This document shows positions 49,623 to 58,508 of a stretch of 64,000 nt of DNA, piece by piece (the stretch's first letter is position 1; every line of letters begins with the position of its first letter). The position numbers and the translations under genes were made by a program. Under the pieces are notes generated by a model. That model did not search any database, was not told where the DNA came from, and was given only the letters and a program-made list of their open reading frames with translations. Source of the DNA: Polyangia bacterium (GTDB lineage Bacteria > Myxococcota_A > Polyangia > Nannocystales > Nannocystaceae); assembly GCA_030430565.1 (NCBI GenBank), contig JAUIKS010000012.1, positions 1 to 64,000 of the forward strand. The letters run 5' to 3'.

Positions 49623-51392
49623 CTAGAAGAACGCCACCTTGATGTCCTGGAGCATCGCCGCGATGACGACCGTCCAGGCGCGGTTCGTGAGGCCGCCGCC
49701 GTCGTTGTAGGCGGCCGCGTAGAGCTCGAGGCTCTCGTCGACCTCCCGGCTGTCGGCGGCGACGCGCTCGCCGAGGATGCGCGCGTGCAGGTGCACGAGC
49801 TGCGCGCGCGTCGCGGCCTCCGAGAGATCCTGGAGGTCGATGGTGGTCAGCAGGTAGCGCTCCTGCTTCTGCCCGTCGGGGATCGTGAAGTCATGCTCGA
49901 CGGCGTAGTTGGCGGCGTCGCCGGCGAGCGTCCGGAGGACGAGGCTCGCGGTCGGGTTGTAGGTGTGCGTCGGCTGGGTGACGAAGAAGCCGTCGATGCC
50001 GCCCGCGAGCACGCCGAAGCCGACGAAGCCGTCCTCGACCATGTCGATGGTTCCGAAGCCGAACTCGGAGACGTCGGCCCTCCACTCGACCCCCGTGAGG
50101 TCCTTGATGAAGCTCGAGAGCTGGACCGGGCGCAGCTTCTTGAGACCGAGACCGGGGGGCAGCTCGGGCAGCGCCTCGCCCTCCGGGACCTCGGCGTGGG
50201 AGACGCGGTAGGCGTCGGCGAGGACGATGTCGCGGACCAGCGCCTTGGCGTCGAGGCCGCTGTCGATGAAGCCGCGCTGCAGCGCGTAGGCGGTCTCCTC
50301 GGGGACCTCGTCGAGCTGCACTTGGTGGAGGTAGCCGTAGAAGCGCTTGACGGCGCACATCGAGAAGCGCGGGTCGTTGGCGATGAACGAGCCGACGTCG
50401 CCGAGCGACTCGCCGGCCGCGCCGTAGTAGTTCGGGTCGCGCATGTTGACGCCGTAGACGTCGAAGAACAGGTTGCCGATGTAGAAATCGATCGGGTACT
50501 GCTCGATCTGCGGCAGGACCTCGGGGAAGTAGCCCGAGAAGAAGCTCGCCAGCGGATCGAGGGTCTGGTGGCAGCTGACGCAGGTCTGGTTGTTGTGCAC
50601 CGCGTCGGCGACCTCGTTGGCGTCGGCGAGGTTGACGCCCGCGTCGATCTCGATGTCGCGCGAGAGGAAGTCTTGGCACAGCAGCGCGCGCGAGATCATG
50701 TTGGCGCGCCCGCGGTTCGCGTTGGCGATCGTGCTCGAGTGGCGTTGAAACAGCCAGGAGTCGGACAGGATGCCCGCGTTGCCGCGCTCGTCGGGCCAGC
50801 TCGTGACCTCCCAGCTGTCGCCGTCGCCGTCGTAGCTGAGCCCCCAGACGGTCGAGACGACGCCGTCGGCGACGGTGTAGTTGGCGGTGACGATCTCGGA
50901 GTAGGGCTTGTCGTTGAGGACGACGTGCTCGATCAGGCGCAGCGGCGCGTCCATCACCGAGACGTTGAGGTCGTAGATGTTCTCGCCCGCGATCGGCCCC
51001 TTCGGGAGGAAGCCGGCGGGCGGGATCGCGAAGTCGACGCGCGAGAGCAGCGACTCGTTGTGCAGGTCGCGGATCGTGCGGCCGAACTCGGGGCTGTTGA
51101 GGTAGCCGTCGACGATGCCCGGGAGCGCCTCCGGGTCGGCGGCCACCGCGTCGAGCTCGGCGACCGACGGGCGGAGGCCGCGGAGCGCCATCGACACGCG
51201 CACGAGGTGGTCTTCGGGCGAGAGGTAGACGAGATGCTCGAAGGCCGGGTCCTCCGCGGTGTCCTCGCCCGCGGTGTCGCCAGACTCGGTCTCGCCGCTG
51301 TTGTCATCACCGCAGGCGGCCGCGAGCGCGAACGCCAGCGCGACCAAACCGGCGAGCGAACGACGCGGGGGGCCAGAGAATCGATGCGTCAT
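49623..51392 (-). CDS. Cytochrome-like surface lipoprotein (DUF1588/1592 type)
   Basis: This 589-residue lipoprotein (lipobox Leu-Ala-Ala-Ala-Cys, Gly-Asp-Asp) is mostly helical. It carries one haem-type motif, Thr-Cys-Val-Ser-Cys-His-Gln-Thr-Leu-Asp-Pro-Leu, with the Asp-Pro-Leu-Ala that marks the DUF1588/DUF1592 family. It is the first gene of the three-gene operon with the DUF1501 protein (25-base gap). The complex probably sits at the outer membrane; its substrate is not known. Confidence 0.83.
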   Translation of the reverse strand: MTHRFSGPPRRSLAGLVALAFALAAACGDDNSGETESGDTAGEDTAEDPAFEHLVYLSPEDHLVRVSMALRGLRPSVAELDAVAADPEALPGIVDGYLNSPEFGRTIRDLHNESLLSRVDFAIPPAGFLPKGPIAGENIYDLNVSVMDAPLRLIEHVVLNDKPYSEIVTANYTVADGVVSTVWGLSYDGDGDSWEVTSWPDERGNAGILSDSWLFQRHSSTIANANRGRANMISRALLCQDFLSRDIEIDAGVNLADANEVADAVHNNQTCVSCHQTLDPLASFFSGYFPEVLPQIEQYPIDFYIGNLFFDVYGVNMRDPNYYGAAGESLGDVGSFIANDPRFSMCAVKRFYGYLHQVQLDEVPEETAYALQRGFIDSGLDAKALVRDIVLADAYRVSHAEVPEGEALPELPPGLGLKKLRPVQLSSFIKDLTGVEWRADVSEFGFGTIDMVEDGFVGFGVLAGGIDGFFVTQPTHTYNPTASLVLRTLAGDAANYAVEHDFTIPDGQKQERYLLTTIDLQDLSEAATRAQLVHLHARILGERVAADSREVDESLELYAAAYNDGGGLTNRAWTVVIAAMLQDIKVAFF

Positions 51393-51673
51393 GTGTGTTC
51401 ACGTCCTCGGGTTGGAACGTATCAGCGCGAATACTAACGCCACTAGAATCGCGGCTCGCTCGGTCGGTGTCAATCGCGTCGGCGAGCGCGGAGCGGGGTC
51501 GCCTGGCCGCGCGGCCGAAGCCGCTGGTGTCGCCGCGCGCCCGGTATTTACCCTGGCGCGTGAGCGCGATCATGCGGCATGGCGCCCGCGTCGGGGGTTT
51601 TTGGTGACACATCCATCGCGCTCCGGTGTTGCGTCAGCCGCAGCGGCGAGCGCGGTTGTGATAGTGCTGGTGG

Positions 51674-53206
51674 GTGTTGTTCAAGGACGAACGAGCGACG
51701 AGGATTTGTACTACCGGCGGGGTCGCGTTGTTGTTGATGGCCGCGTCGTCGCTAGGCGCGTGCGGGGTCGAGGGCGCCGGCGGTGACTCCGACTCCGCGA
51801 GCGTGACGGCGGAGGGCGCGTGCGTCGAGCCGCTCTCGGCGCCCGCGCTCGCCGACGCGCGCCTCACGATCGACGCGCAGGGACAGCTGCGCGACGAGCT
51901 CGATCGCGTGGTCGTGATGCGCGGGATCAACACCGGCGGGCGTTCGAAGTGGGCGCCGTACCTGCCGTTCCCGATCGCGGCGGAGGCGAGCCTCGACGAG
52001 GTTCGGGCGGGCGCCGAGGAGTTCTTCGCGCGGCTGCAGCCCTGGGGGCTCGACACCGTGCGCCTGCCGTTCTCTTGGGAGGGCCTCGAGCCGGAGGACG
52101 GCGCGCTCGATGAGCGCTATCTCGATCGCTACGAGGTCATGGTCGATGTCGCGTGGTCGCTCGGCTTGCGGGTGATCGTCGATTTTCACCAGGACGTCTA
52201 CGCGTCTCCGTACTGCGGCGACGGCTTCCCGCTGTGGACGCTCAGCGATCCTGCGCCGGGTCCGCCGTGTCGCGACTGCCCCGACTGGTTCCTCAACTAC
52301 GCGATCTCGCCGGAGGTTCAGGCTGCCTTCGATCAGCTCTGGTCCGACGAGACGGGGGTCCAGACGCGCATGCGCGCGATGTGGGCGGTGATGGCGACGC
52401 GCTTCGCGGACCACCCCGGCGTAGTTGGTTTTGAGATGATCAATGAGCCAGGTTGGGGGAGCGCGAGCAACGTCCAGTTCTTCAAGCGCGACGTCTTGAC
52501 GCCCTTCCACGCGAGCCTGGCCGCGGAGCTGCGCGCGCTCGCGCCGGAGGTCTTAGTGCTGTACGACAACCCGGGGATCGACGCGCTCGGGATCGGCGAG
52601 GTTCAGCACCAGCGCCCGGGCGGCGACGGCCTGGTCTACGCGCCGCATCTCTACGACCCGGGCTTGATCAACGGCGATCCGTGGACGGGCGCGGAGCCCG
52701 GGCCGGCGCTCGCCGAGATCGCCAGCTTCGCCGCGGCGGAGCGCGTGCCGGTGGTGCTCGGCGAGTTCGGGGTCGTCGACGGAGCCGAGGGCGGCGCGAC
52801 CTGGCTCGCGCAGGCGATGGCGGCGCTCGACGAGCACGGGATGTCGGCGACGCTGTGGGAGTACAGCGTCTCGGGCGAGCGGTGGAATGAGGAAGACCTG
52901 TCTGTTGTGACACCCGAAGGGGATGAGCGCGGCGTGCTCGACACCTACGTGCGCCCGTGGCCGCGCGCGGTCGCGGGCGAGGGCGCGCGCTTCTCGTGGG
53001 ATCCGGAGGGCGGCGCCTTGGAGGCGTCGTGGACCGCGGCCGAGGGCGTGACGGAGATCGTGCTGCCCAGCCGACGGTTCTCCTATGATTCGCTCGCGGT
53101 CGAGCTCGAGGGCGCCGGCGCCTGTTACTCGCTGGACGTCCAGCGCGGTCTGCTGCTGGTCTCGTCGCCCGCGGGCGTCGCGGTCACGCTGCGCGTCCGC
53201 GGGTGA
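51674..53206 (+). CDS. GH5 endoglycoceramidase-like lipoprotein
   Basis: From GTG 51674 this gives 510 residues with lipobox Ser-Leu-Gly-Ala-Cys. The catalytic (beta/alpha)8 barrel shows Met-Arg-Gly-Ile-Asn-Thr-Gly-Gly, Val-Arg-Leu-Pro-Phe-Ser-Trp-Glu, Ile-Val-Asp-Phe-His-Gln-Asp, Glu-Met-Ile-Asn-Glu-Pro-Gly-Trp (acid/base Glu) and Leu-Gly-Glu-Phe-Gly (nucleophile Glu). The Asp-Phe-His-Gln-Asp motif and a C-terminal beta domain of about 85 residues match endoglycoceramidase-type GH5 enzymes, which release the glycan from glycosphingolipids. The start is uncertain because no Shine-Dalgarno is seen. Confidence 0.85.
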   Translation: MLFKDERATRICTTGGVALLLMAASSLGACGVEGAGGDSDSASVTAEGACVEPLSAPALADARLTIDAQGQLRDELDRVVVMRGINTGGRSKWAPYLPFPIAAEASLDEVRAGAEEFFARLQPWGLDTVRLPFSWEGLEPEDGALDERYLDRYEVMVDVAWSLGLRVIVDFHQDVYASPYCGDGFPLWTLSDPAPGPPCRDCPDWFLNYAISPEVQAAFDQLWSDETGVQTRMRAMWAVMATRFADHPGVVGFEMINEPGWGSASNVQFFKRDVLTPFHASLAAELRALAPEVLVLYDNPGIDALGIGEVQHQRPGGDGLVYAPHLYDPGLINGDPWTGAEPGPALAEIASFAAAERVPVVLGEFGVVDGAEGGATWLAQAMAALDEHGMSATLWEYSVSGERWNEEDLSVVTPEGDERGVLDTYVRPWPRAVAGEGARFSWDPEGGALEASWTAAEGVTEIVLPSRRFSYDSLAVELEGAGACYSLDVQRGLLLVSSPAGVAVTLRVRG

Positions 53207-53349
53207 CGGCGCGCTCGGCCGGTCGCGGCTGTACGGTATACGCCGCGGGAATACGCGCCCGGCAGCGCCCTCGAATTCGCACCCTAGGCGCCCTCGCGGC
53301 CGCGCGCGGCGGGTGCTCGGCTGTGGTATGAATCAGCTTCGAATTCCCG

Positions 53350-54495
53350 ATGGCGGGCGACTCCACGGCAGCCGAGCGAGGATGGATCGAGGTCGAGGAG
53401 CGCGATGGCGCGCTTCGCTTCCGAGTGGGCGGCGCGTGGGTGATCCGCACGGTGGTGGCGGTTCGTCGCGACATCGATCGCCTGCGCCTGCGCGGGGCGG
53501 AGAAGCGCGACATCGACGTCGACGGCAGCGAGCTCACCGGGATCGACTCGGTCGGCGCGCTGGTGCTCGCGCAGCTCGTCGGGCGTCTCGAGGGCGAGGG
53601 CGCGAAGGTCTCTTGGAGCAGGTTCGCGCCGCAGTACCTCGAGTTCATCGAGGCGATCCAAGGGCTCGACTACCCCGAGGAGCGACCGCAGCGGAAGTCC
53701 GACAGCATCGTGGTCCAGGCCGGGAAGGGCGCGTACGCCTTCCTCGGCACGACCACGAGCGCGCTCTCGTTCTTCGGGCTCGTGCTGGTCGCCTTCGTCG
53801 ACGTCGTCCGCCGGCCGTGGCGGGTGCGGTGGACGGCCGTCGTGCACCACATGCACATGACGGGGCTGAACGCGATGCCGATCGTCGGGCTGCTGACCTT
53901 CTTGATCGGGATCGTGTTGACCTTCTTGTCGGCGAAGCAGCTGACGCAGTTCGGCGCGACGATCTTCGTCGCGGACCTGATCGGCGTCGCGCTGCTGCGT
54001 GAGCTGGGCGTCCTGATCACCGCGATCCTCGTCGCCGGTCGCTCGGGCTCGGCCTTCACCGCCCAGCTCGGCGCCATGCGCGTGAACGAGGAGGTCGACG
54101 CGCTGCAGGCCATGGGCCTGGACCCGGTGGAGGTCTTGACGGTCCCGCGGATCCTCGCGCTGGTCCTGAGCCTGCCGCTGCTGTCGTTCTTCGCCACGAT
54201 GATGGGCATCTTCGGCGGCATGCTGATCGCCAGCCTGACGATGGACATCAGCTTCGTGCAGTTCATCACGCGCATCCACATGTCGGTGGATCCGAAGCAG
54301 TTCTACATCGGCATCATCAAGGCGCCGGTGTTCGCGTTTATCATCGCGATGATCGGCTGCTTCGAGGGCTTTAATGTCTCGGGCAACGCGGAGAGCGTGG
54401 GCCGCCACACGACGCGCTCGGTCGTCGAGTCGATCTTCTTGGTCATCGTCTGCGACGCGGCCTTCGCCATGCTGTTCTTCTCGCTTAAGATCTAG
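53350..54495 (+). CDS. mlaE: MlaE-type permease with N-terminal STAS domain
   Basis: This 381-residue inner-membrane protein has a STAS-like N-terminus (residues about 10-100: Ile-Asp-Val-Asp-Gly-Ser-Glu-Leu-Thr-Gly-Ile-Asp-Ser-Val-Gly-Ala-Leu), equivalent to MlaB, fused to an MlaE permease (about 125-381: Met-Pro-Ile-Val-Gly-Leu-Leu-Thr-Phe-Leu-Ile-Gly, Leu-Leu-Arg-Glu-Leu-Gly-Val-Leu-Ile-Thr, Glu-Glu-Val-Asp-Ala-Leu). It forms the transmembrane part of a lipid ABC transporter. It is the first gene of the mla-like operon. Confidence 0.9.
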   Translation: MAGDSTAAERGWIEVEERDGALRFRVGGAWVIRTVVAVRRDIDRLRLRGAEKRDIDVDGSELTGIDSVGALVLAQLVGRLEGEGAKVSWSRFAPQYLEFIEAIQGLDYPEERPQRKSDSIVVQAGKGAYAFLGTTTSALSFFGLVLVAFVDVVRRPWRVRWTAVVHHMHMTGLNAMPIVGLLTFLIGIVLTFLSAKQLTQFGATIFVADLIGVALLRELGVLITAILVAGRSGSAFTAQLGAMRVNEEVDALQAMGLDPVEVLTVPRILALVLSLPLLSFFATMMGIFGGMLIASLTMDISFVQFITRIHMSVDPKQFYIGIIKAPVFAFIIAMIGCFEGFNVSGNAESVGRHTTRSVVESIFLVIVCDAAFAMLFFSLKI

Positions 54496-54513
54496 GGTTT
54501 ATCGGGGATCGAC

Positions 54514-55359
54514 GTGTCGGACGAACAGCAGCGTGATGAGGGGGGGAGCGAGAGCGCGCCCTCGGAGGCGGCGCTAGAGTCGCTGGCGATCCGGATCCGC
54601 GGGCTGCGCAACCAGTTCGGGCCGCACGTGGTGCACGACGACCTCGACCTCGACGTGCGAAAAGGCGAGATCCTGGGGGTCGTCGGGGGCTCAGGGACCG
54701 GGAAGTCGGTGCTGCTGCGCTCGGTGATCGGCCTCAACACGCCGGCGCGCGGAACGATCCACGTGTTCGGGAACGAGGTGAAGCCGCAGGAGCGCGCGGC
54801 CGACAGCGATCTGCAGTCGAAGTGGGGCGTGCTGTTCCAGGACGGCGCGCTGTTCGGCTCGTTGACGGTGACGGAGAACGTCTCGATGCCGCTGCTCGAG
54901 CACACCAACCTGCCGCGCGCGCTCGTGTACCAGCTCGCGTCGATGAAGATCGCGATGGTGGGGCTGCCGCCGAACGCGGGCCCCAAGTACCCCTCGGAGC
55001 TGTCGGGCGGGATGCGAAAGCGAGCCGCGCTCGCGCGCGCGCTGGCGATGGACCCCGCGCTCGTGTTCCTGGACGAGCCGACCGCGGGGCTGGATCCAAT
55101 CGGCGCGGCCGCGTTTGACCAGCTTATCCTGCGGCTGCAGCGGACGCTCAACTTGACGGTGTACATGATCACCCATGACCTCGACAGCCTCGAGACCATT
55201 TGCGACCGTATCGCTGTGCTCGTCGACAAGCGCATCATCGTCGATACCAAGGCGAACCTGCTGAAGAGCGAACACCCGTGGATCAAGGATTACTTCCACG
55301 GTCCGCGCGCGCGGGTCGTGTTTGAGCGACCCGATCGGGTGAATGGGAGGACGAAGTAG
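54514..55359 (+). CDS. mlaF: MlaF-type ABC transporter ATPase
   Basis: From GTG 54514 this gives 281 residues with Walker A Gly-Gly-Ser-Gly-Thr-Gly-Lys-Ser, Q-loop Leu-Phe-Gln-Asp-Gly, signature Leu-Ser-Gly-Gly-Met, Walker B Leu-Val-Phe-Leu-Asp-Glu-Pro-Thr-Ala-Gly-Leu-Asp and the switch histidine in Ile-Thr-His-Asp-Leu. It powers the lipid transporter with MlaE. It lies 18 bases after mlaE and 2 bases before mlaD. Confidence 0.93.
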   Translation: MSDEQQRDEGGSESAPSEAALESLAIRIRGLRNQFGPHVVHDDLDLDVRKGEILGVVGGSGTGKSVLLRSVIGLNTPARGTIHVFGNEVKPQERAADSDLQSKWGVLFQDGALFGSLTVTENVSMPLLEHTNLPRALVYQLASMKIAMVGLPPNAGPKYPSELSGGMRKRAALARALAMDPALVFLDEPTAGLDPIGAAAFDQLILRLQRTLNLTVYMITHDLDSLETICDRIAVLVDKRIIVDTKANLLKSEHPWIKDYFHGPRARVVFERPDRVNGRTK

Positions 55360-55361
55360 CC

Positions 55362-56312
55362 GTGGAGACTCGCGCCAACTACGCCGCCGTCGGCGGCTTC
55401 GTGCTCGCCCTCTTGTTCGCGATCGTCGTGTTCGCGGTGTGGCTGACCGGCGCCGCGATCAACAAGGGGCGAGACCGGTACCGGATTCGTTTTGACGGCC
55501 CGGTCCGCGGGCTGCAGCTCGGCGGCAAGGTCAAGCTGTTCGGCGTCAACGTGGGCGAGGTCGAGAACATCCGGCTCGATCCAGAACAGTACGGCAAGAT
55601 CGACGTCGTCGTCGCGGTCGCCGAGGAGACGCCGATCCTCGAGGGATCGGCCGCGGAGCTGCGGATCACCGGCTTGACGGGCCTGAGCGAGGTGCTGATC
55701 ACGGGCGGTACGCCCGGCGCGGATCGGATCACGCGCAAGCCCGGCGAGCAGCTCCCGGTGATCCCGGCCCAGAAGTCGCAGCTCGAGGAGATCGCCGGCA
55801 GCGTCCCCGACATCGTCGATCGGGTCAACAGCATCCTGCAGAAGGTCGAGAGCTACCTCAGCGACGAGAACGCGGAGAAGGTCGGCTCGATCGTCACCAA
55901 CATCGACGGCATCACCCACGACATCAAGGTCATCACCGGGGATGTCTCCAAGGACTCGCAGCGCATCAATCAGCTGATCGAGAACGTGAACTCGCTGTCG
56001 AAGAAGCTCGACGAGCTCGCGGGGTCGCTCGAGGGCGACATCAAGGAGATCAGCAAGAAGCTGTCGCGCACGCTCGACACGCTGGACCAGGCGGGCAGCA
56101 AGTTCTCGAGGACGATGGACAGCGCCAACGCCATGATCGACGAGAACCGCGCGCCGATTCGCCGGTTCACGACGGTCGGCCTCTACGAGGTCACGAACCT
56201 GATCTCGAAGCTTCAGAAGCTCGCCGAGGATATCTCTCGGATCGCCCGCGCCCTCGCCCGGGAGGGCGCGCGTGCCTTCATCAACCCGGGCGGGGGGAAG
56301 ATCAAGGAGTGA
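55362..56312 (+). CDS. mlaD: MlaD-type MCE protein
   Basis: This 316-residue protein has one N-terminal membrane helix (residues about 9-32) and an MCE domain (about 38-125: Val-Arg-Gly-Leu-Gln-Leu-Gly-Gly-Lys-Val-Lys-Leu-Phe-Gly-Val-Asn-Val-Gly), then a long helical coiled-coil region to the C-terminus that could build the periplasmic tunnel. It binds lipid on the periplasmic side of the transporter. Confidence 0.92.
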   Translation: METRANYAAVGGFVLALLFAIVVFAVWLTGAAINKGRDRYRIRFDGPVRGLQLGGKVKLFGVNVGEVENIRLDPEQYGKIDVVVAVAEETPILEGSAAELRITGLTGLSEVLITGGTPGADRITRKPGEQLPVIPAQKSQLEEIAGSVPDIVDRVNSILQKVESYLSDENAEKVGSIVTNIDGITHDIKVITGDVSKDSQRINQLIENVNSLSKKLDELAGSLEGDIKEISKKLSRTLDTLDQAGSKFSRTMDSANAMIDENRAPIRRFTTVGLYEVTNLISKLQKLAEDISRIARALAREGARAFINPGGGKIKE

Positions 56313-57106
56313 CGACGAACGAACTGCAAGGGCGCTCCGTGCACGCGGGGACGCTGTCTCGCCGGGGGCTCGTCGTCGCGCTGGCGTCGGTCGCGGGCGT
56401 GAGCGCGAGCGGCTGCTCGATCTTCTCGGGCGCGAACAAGCCGGCGCCCAACCAGTACTGGCTGGAGTCCGTCGGGGAGTACGAGCAGGAGCTCGCGCCC
56501 GTGCGCTGGCAGCTGCTCGTCAAGCCGATCACGGCGACGATGGGCCTCGACACGGTCAAGATCGCGAAGCGAAATTCGCGATTTCACATCGAGTACTTCG
56601 AAGGCGCGGTCTGGTCCGAGACCGCGCCGCGGATGGTCCAGATGCTCGCGATCGAGGGCTTCGAGAACTCGGGCGGCATCAAGTCGGTGGCGCACGAGGA
56701 CTCGGGGGTGGTCGCGGACTACATCCTGCAGCTCGACCTGCGCGACTTCTCGGCCAACGCGACCAGCGGGAACACGGGCTTCGTGAACCTCGATATCGGC
56801 GCGCGCTTGATCTGGCTGGAGGAGGCGGAGGTCGTCGCGTCGGAGCGCTTCACCTTCCAGGAGTACTACGGCGGCACGGGCGAGACGAGCGATCGCGAGG
56901 CGAGGCGGCTGGCCAAGAAGGGGCAGCAGAGCATCGGCTTTCACTTCATCGTCGAGGCCTTCGCCAAGGCGAACAAGGCGTTCTGCACGGAGCTGGTGTC
57001 GTGGGTGCTCGAGGCGGGCAGCGAGCACGCCGGGAACATCTCGCAGGCCAAGGCGGCGGCGGCCGCCGCCGAGGCGGGCGAGCATGACGAAGACGACGAG
57101 GACTGA
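56309..57106 (+). CDS. ABC-transport auxiliary lipoprotein (PqiC/DUF330-like)
   Basis: A GTG at 56309 overlaps the mlaD stop by four bases, so translation is coupled. The 265-residue product has an Arg-Arg-containing signal peptide and lipobox Val-Ser-Ala-Ser-Gly-Cys, Tyr-Trp-Leu-Glu-Ser-Val near the start, and the beta-rich body of the auxiliary lipoprotein family that accompanies MCE systems. The C-terminus ends in an Ala run and an acidic tail. It probably links the transporter to the outer membrane. Confidence 0.82.
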   Translation: MTTNELQGRSVHAGTLSRRGLVVALASVAGVSASGCSIFSGANKPAPNQYWLESVGEYEQELAPVRWQLLVKPITATMGLDTVKIAKRNSRFHIEYFEGAVWSETAPRMVQMLAIEGFENSGGIKSVAHEDSGVVADYILQLDLRDFSANATSGNTGFVNLDIGARLIWLEEAEVVASERFTFQEYYGGTGETSDREARRLAKKGQQSIGFHFIVEAFAKANKAFCTELVSWVLEAGSEHAGNISQAKAAAAAAEAGEHDEDDED

Positions 57107-57142
57107 GCGTCGCGGGGACGCCCCCAGACCCCGCGAGCAGCC

Positions 57143-58414
57143 TCAGTCGTAGTAGTCGCCGCCCGGCGTCAGGTCGACGTGGAAGTGGTTGTAGTGCGCC
57201 GCGTTGTAGTTGGGCGTCAGGATGATGTTGAAGATCTCCATGGCGTAGCGCGCGTCGGCGAGCGCCTTGAGCCACAGTCCGCCCGGCGTCTGCGGGTTCG
57301 GGACGTCGATCTCCCAATCGTCCTCGAGCGAGTACCAGCTGTCGTCCTCCATGCGGAACTTCTCGAGGTCGATGGCGATGCCGAGGCCGTGCATGGAGAG
57401 CGAGTCGGTCCCGCCGATGACGCGGCAGTTGTAGGTCCCGAGGTGCCGAAACTCGCGGCCGCCGGTCTGGTACATGACCTCGGCCATCGCGTGGATCGCC
57501 TTCGCCAGCTCGCAGGAGACGAGCATGGGCGAGCTCGAGTTGTTGTTGTGGTACTTGAACTCGACGCCCGCGACGGGGCTGTAGAGCAGCACCGGGTCCT
57601 CGATGATGCAGTCGAGCTCGGGGTGGTTCTCGGGGTGCTCTAGCTCGTGGGTGGTCGGGGCGTAGGAGACGCCGAGGGCGTCGAGGTCCTCGAGGCAGGA
57701 GGCCTTGTCGGGCGCGAGCGCCTCGGGGACGCACACGCCTGCCTGCACGCCGGGCTCCATGTAGCGCTTGAGCGCGACGCAGTCGTAGCCGTCGCGGCAG
57801 CCGTCCCCGCCGAGCTTGCCGGGGTCACACTTCGAGACGCACAGGCCCTCGGAGGGGGCGAGCTCGAGGTCGCTGGAGTCGACGCAGAAGGTCTCGGGCG
57901 CGCCGTCGATGTCGGGGCAGTACTGGTCGCAGGGCTGCGAGCAGGTGCCGCAGGGGAAACCTTCCTCTTCGAGCAGGCAAAAGCCCTGGTCGTAGCTGCA
58001 GTCGTCGTCGTGCCCACAGTCCGCGCCGATCCAGGAGTCGGGGAGCGGGTCAGGCCACCCCTCGCAGACGGGCTCGGGGTCGCCGGTGGGGTCGGGGTCG
58101 GTGGTGGGGTCGGGGTCGCTGGTCGGGTCGGGGTCGTCGGTCGGGTCGGGATCGTCGGTCGGGTCCGATGTGGTCGTGGTGGTGTCGTCGGGCTCGAGCG
58201 TCGTGCCGTTGTCGTCGTCGTCGTCGTCCCCCCACCCGGTGCCGGGGTCCGAGCCGCCCGTCGTCCCGAGCCCGGTCTGCCCGACCCCGTCGGTCTGCGA
58301 CTCCTCGCCGTCAGGCGGGCTGTAGCAGCCCGTGGCGAGCAGGCCGCTGAGCGTCACCGCCGTGAGGCCGAGCAGCGCGTCGCGGCTCTGTGTACCTGCA
58401 AAGAGATCCGACAT
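57143..58414 (-). CDS. Extensin-like/M15-like lipoprotein
   Basis: From ATG 58414 this gives 423 residues: lipobox Leu-Ala-Thr-Gly-Cys, an acidic Gly/Thr linker with Asp-Pro repeats (about residues 70-105, six-residue period), a Cys-rich region (about 110-215) and a C-terminal domain with Asn-Cys-Arg-Val-Ile-Gly-Gly, Leu-Ser-Met-His-Gly-Leu-Gly-Ile-Ala-Ile-Asp-Leu and His-Tyr-Asn-His-Phe-His-Val-Asp. These are the metal ligands of the extensin-like C-terminal/M15-type peptidase fold. It may cleave peptidoglycan cross-links. The longer frame to 58672 is not supported. Confidence 0.82.
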   Translation of the reverse strand: MSDLFAGTQSRDALLGLTAVTLSGLLATGCYSPPDGEESQTDGVGQTGLGTTGGSDPGTGWGDDDDDDNGTTLEPDDTTTTTSDPTDDPDPTDDPDPTSDPDPTTDPDPTGDPEPVCEGWPDPLPDSWIGADCGHDDDCSYDQGFCLLEEEGFPCGTCSQPCDQYCPDIDGAPETFCVDSSDLELAPSEGLCVSKCDPGKLGGDGCRDGYDCVALKRYMEPGVQAGVCVPEALAPDKASCLEDLDALGVSYAPTTHELEHPENHPELDCIIEDPVLLYSPVAGVEFKYHNNNSSSPMLVSCELAKAIHAMAEVMYQTGGREFRHLGTYNCRVIGGTDSLSMHGLGIAIDLEKFRMEDDSWYSLEDDWEIDVPNPQTPGGLWLKALADARYAMEIFNIILTPNYNAAHYNHFHVDLTPGGDYYD

Positions 58415-58508
58415 AGGCGCATCATAGCGCGAAGCCGCGCGGGTCGCGAGGTCGGCATCCGCGGCTTCGGTATCCTGTCGCGGCGTGCACCGGCGGAGGG
58501 CAGAGTGA

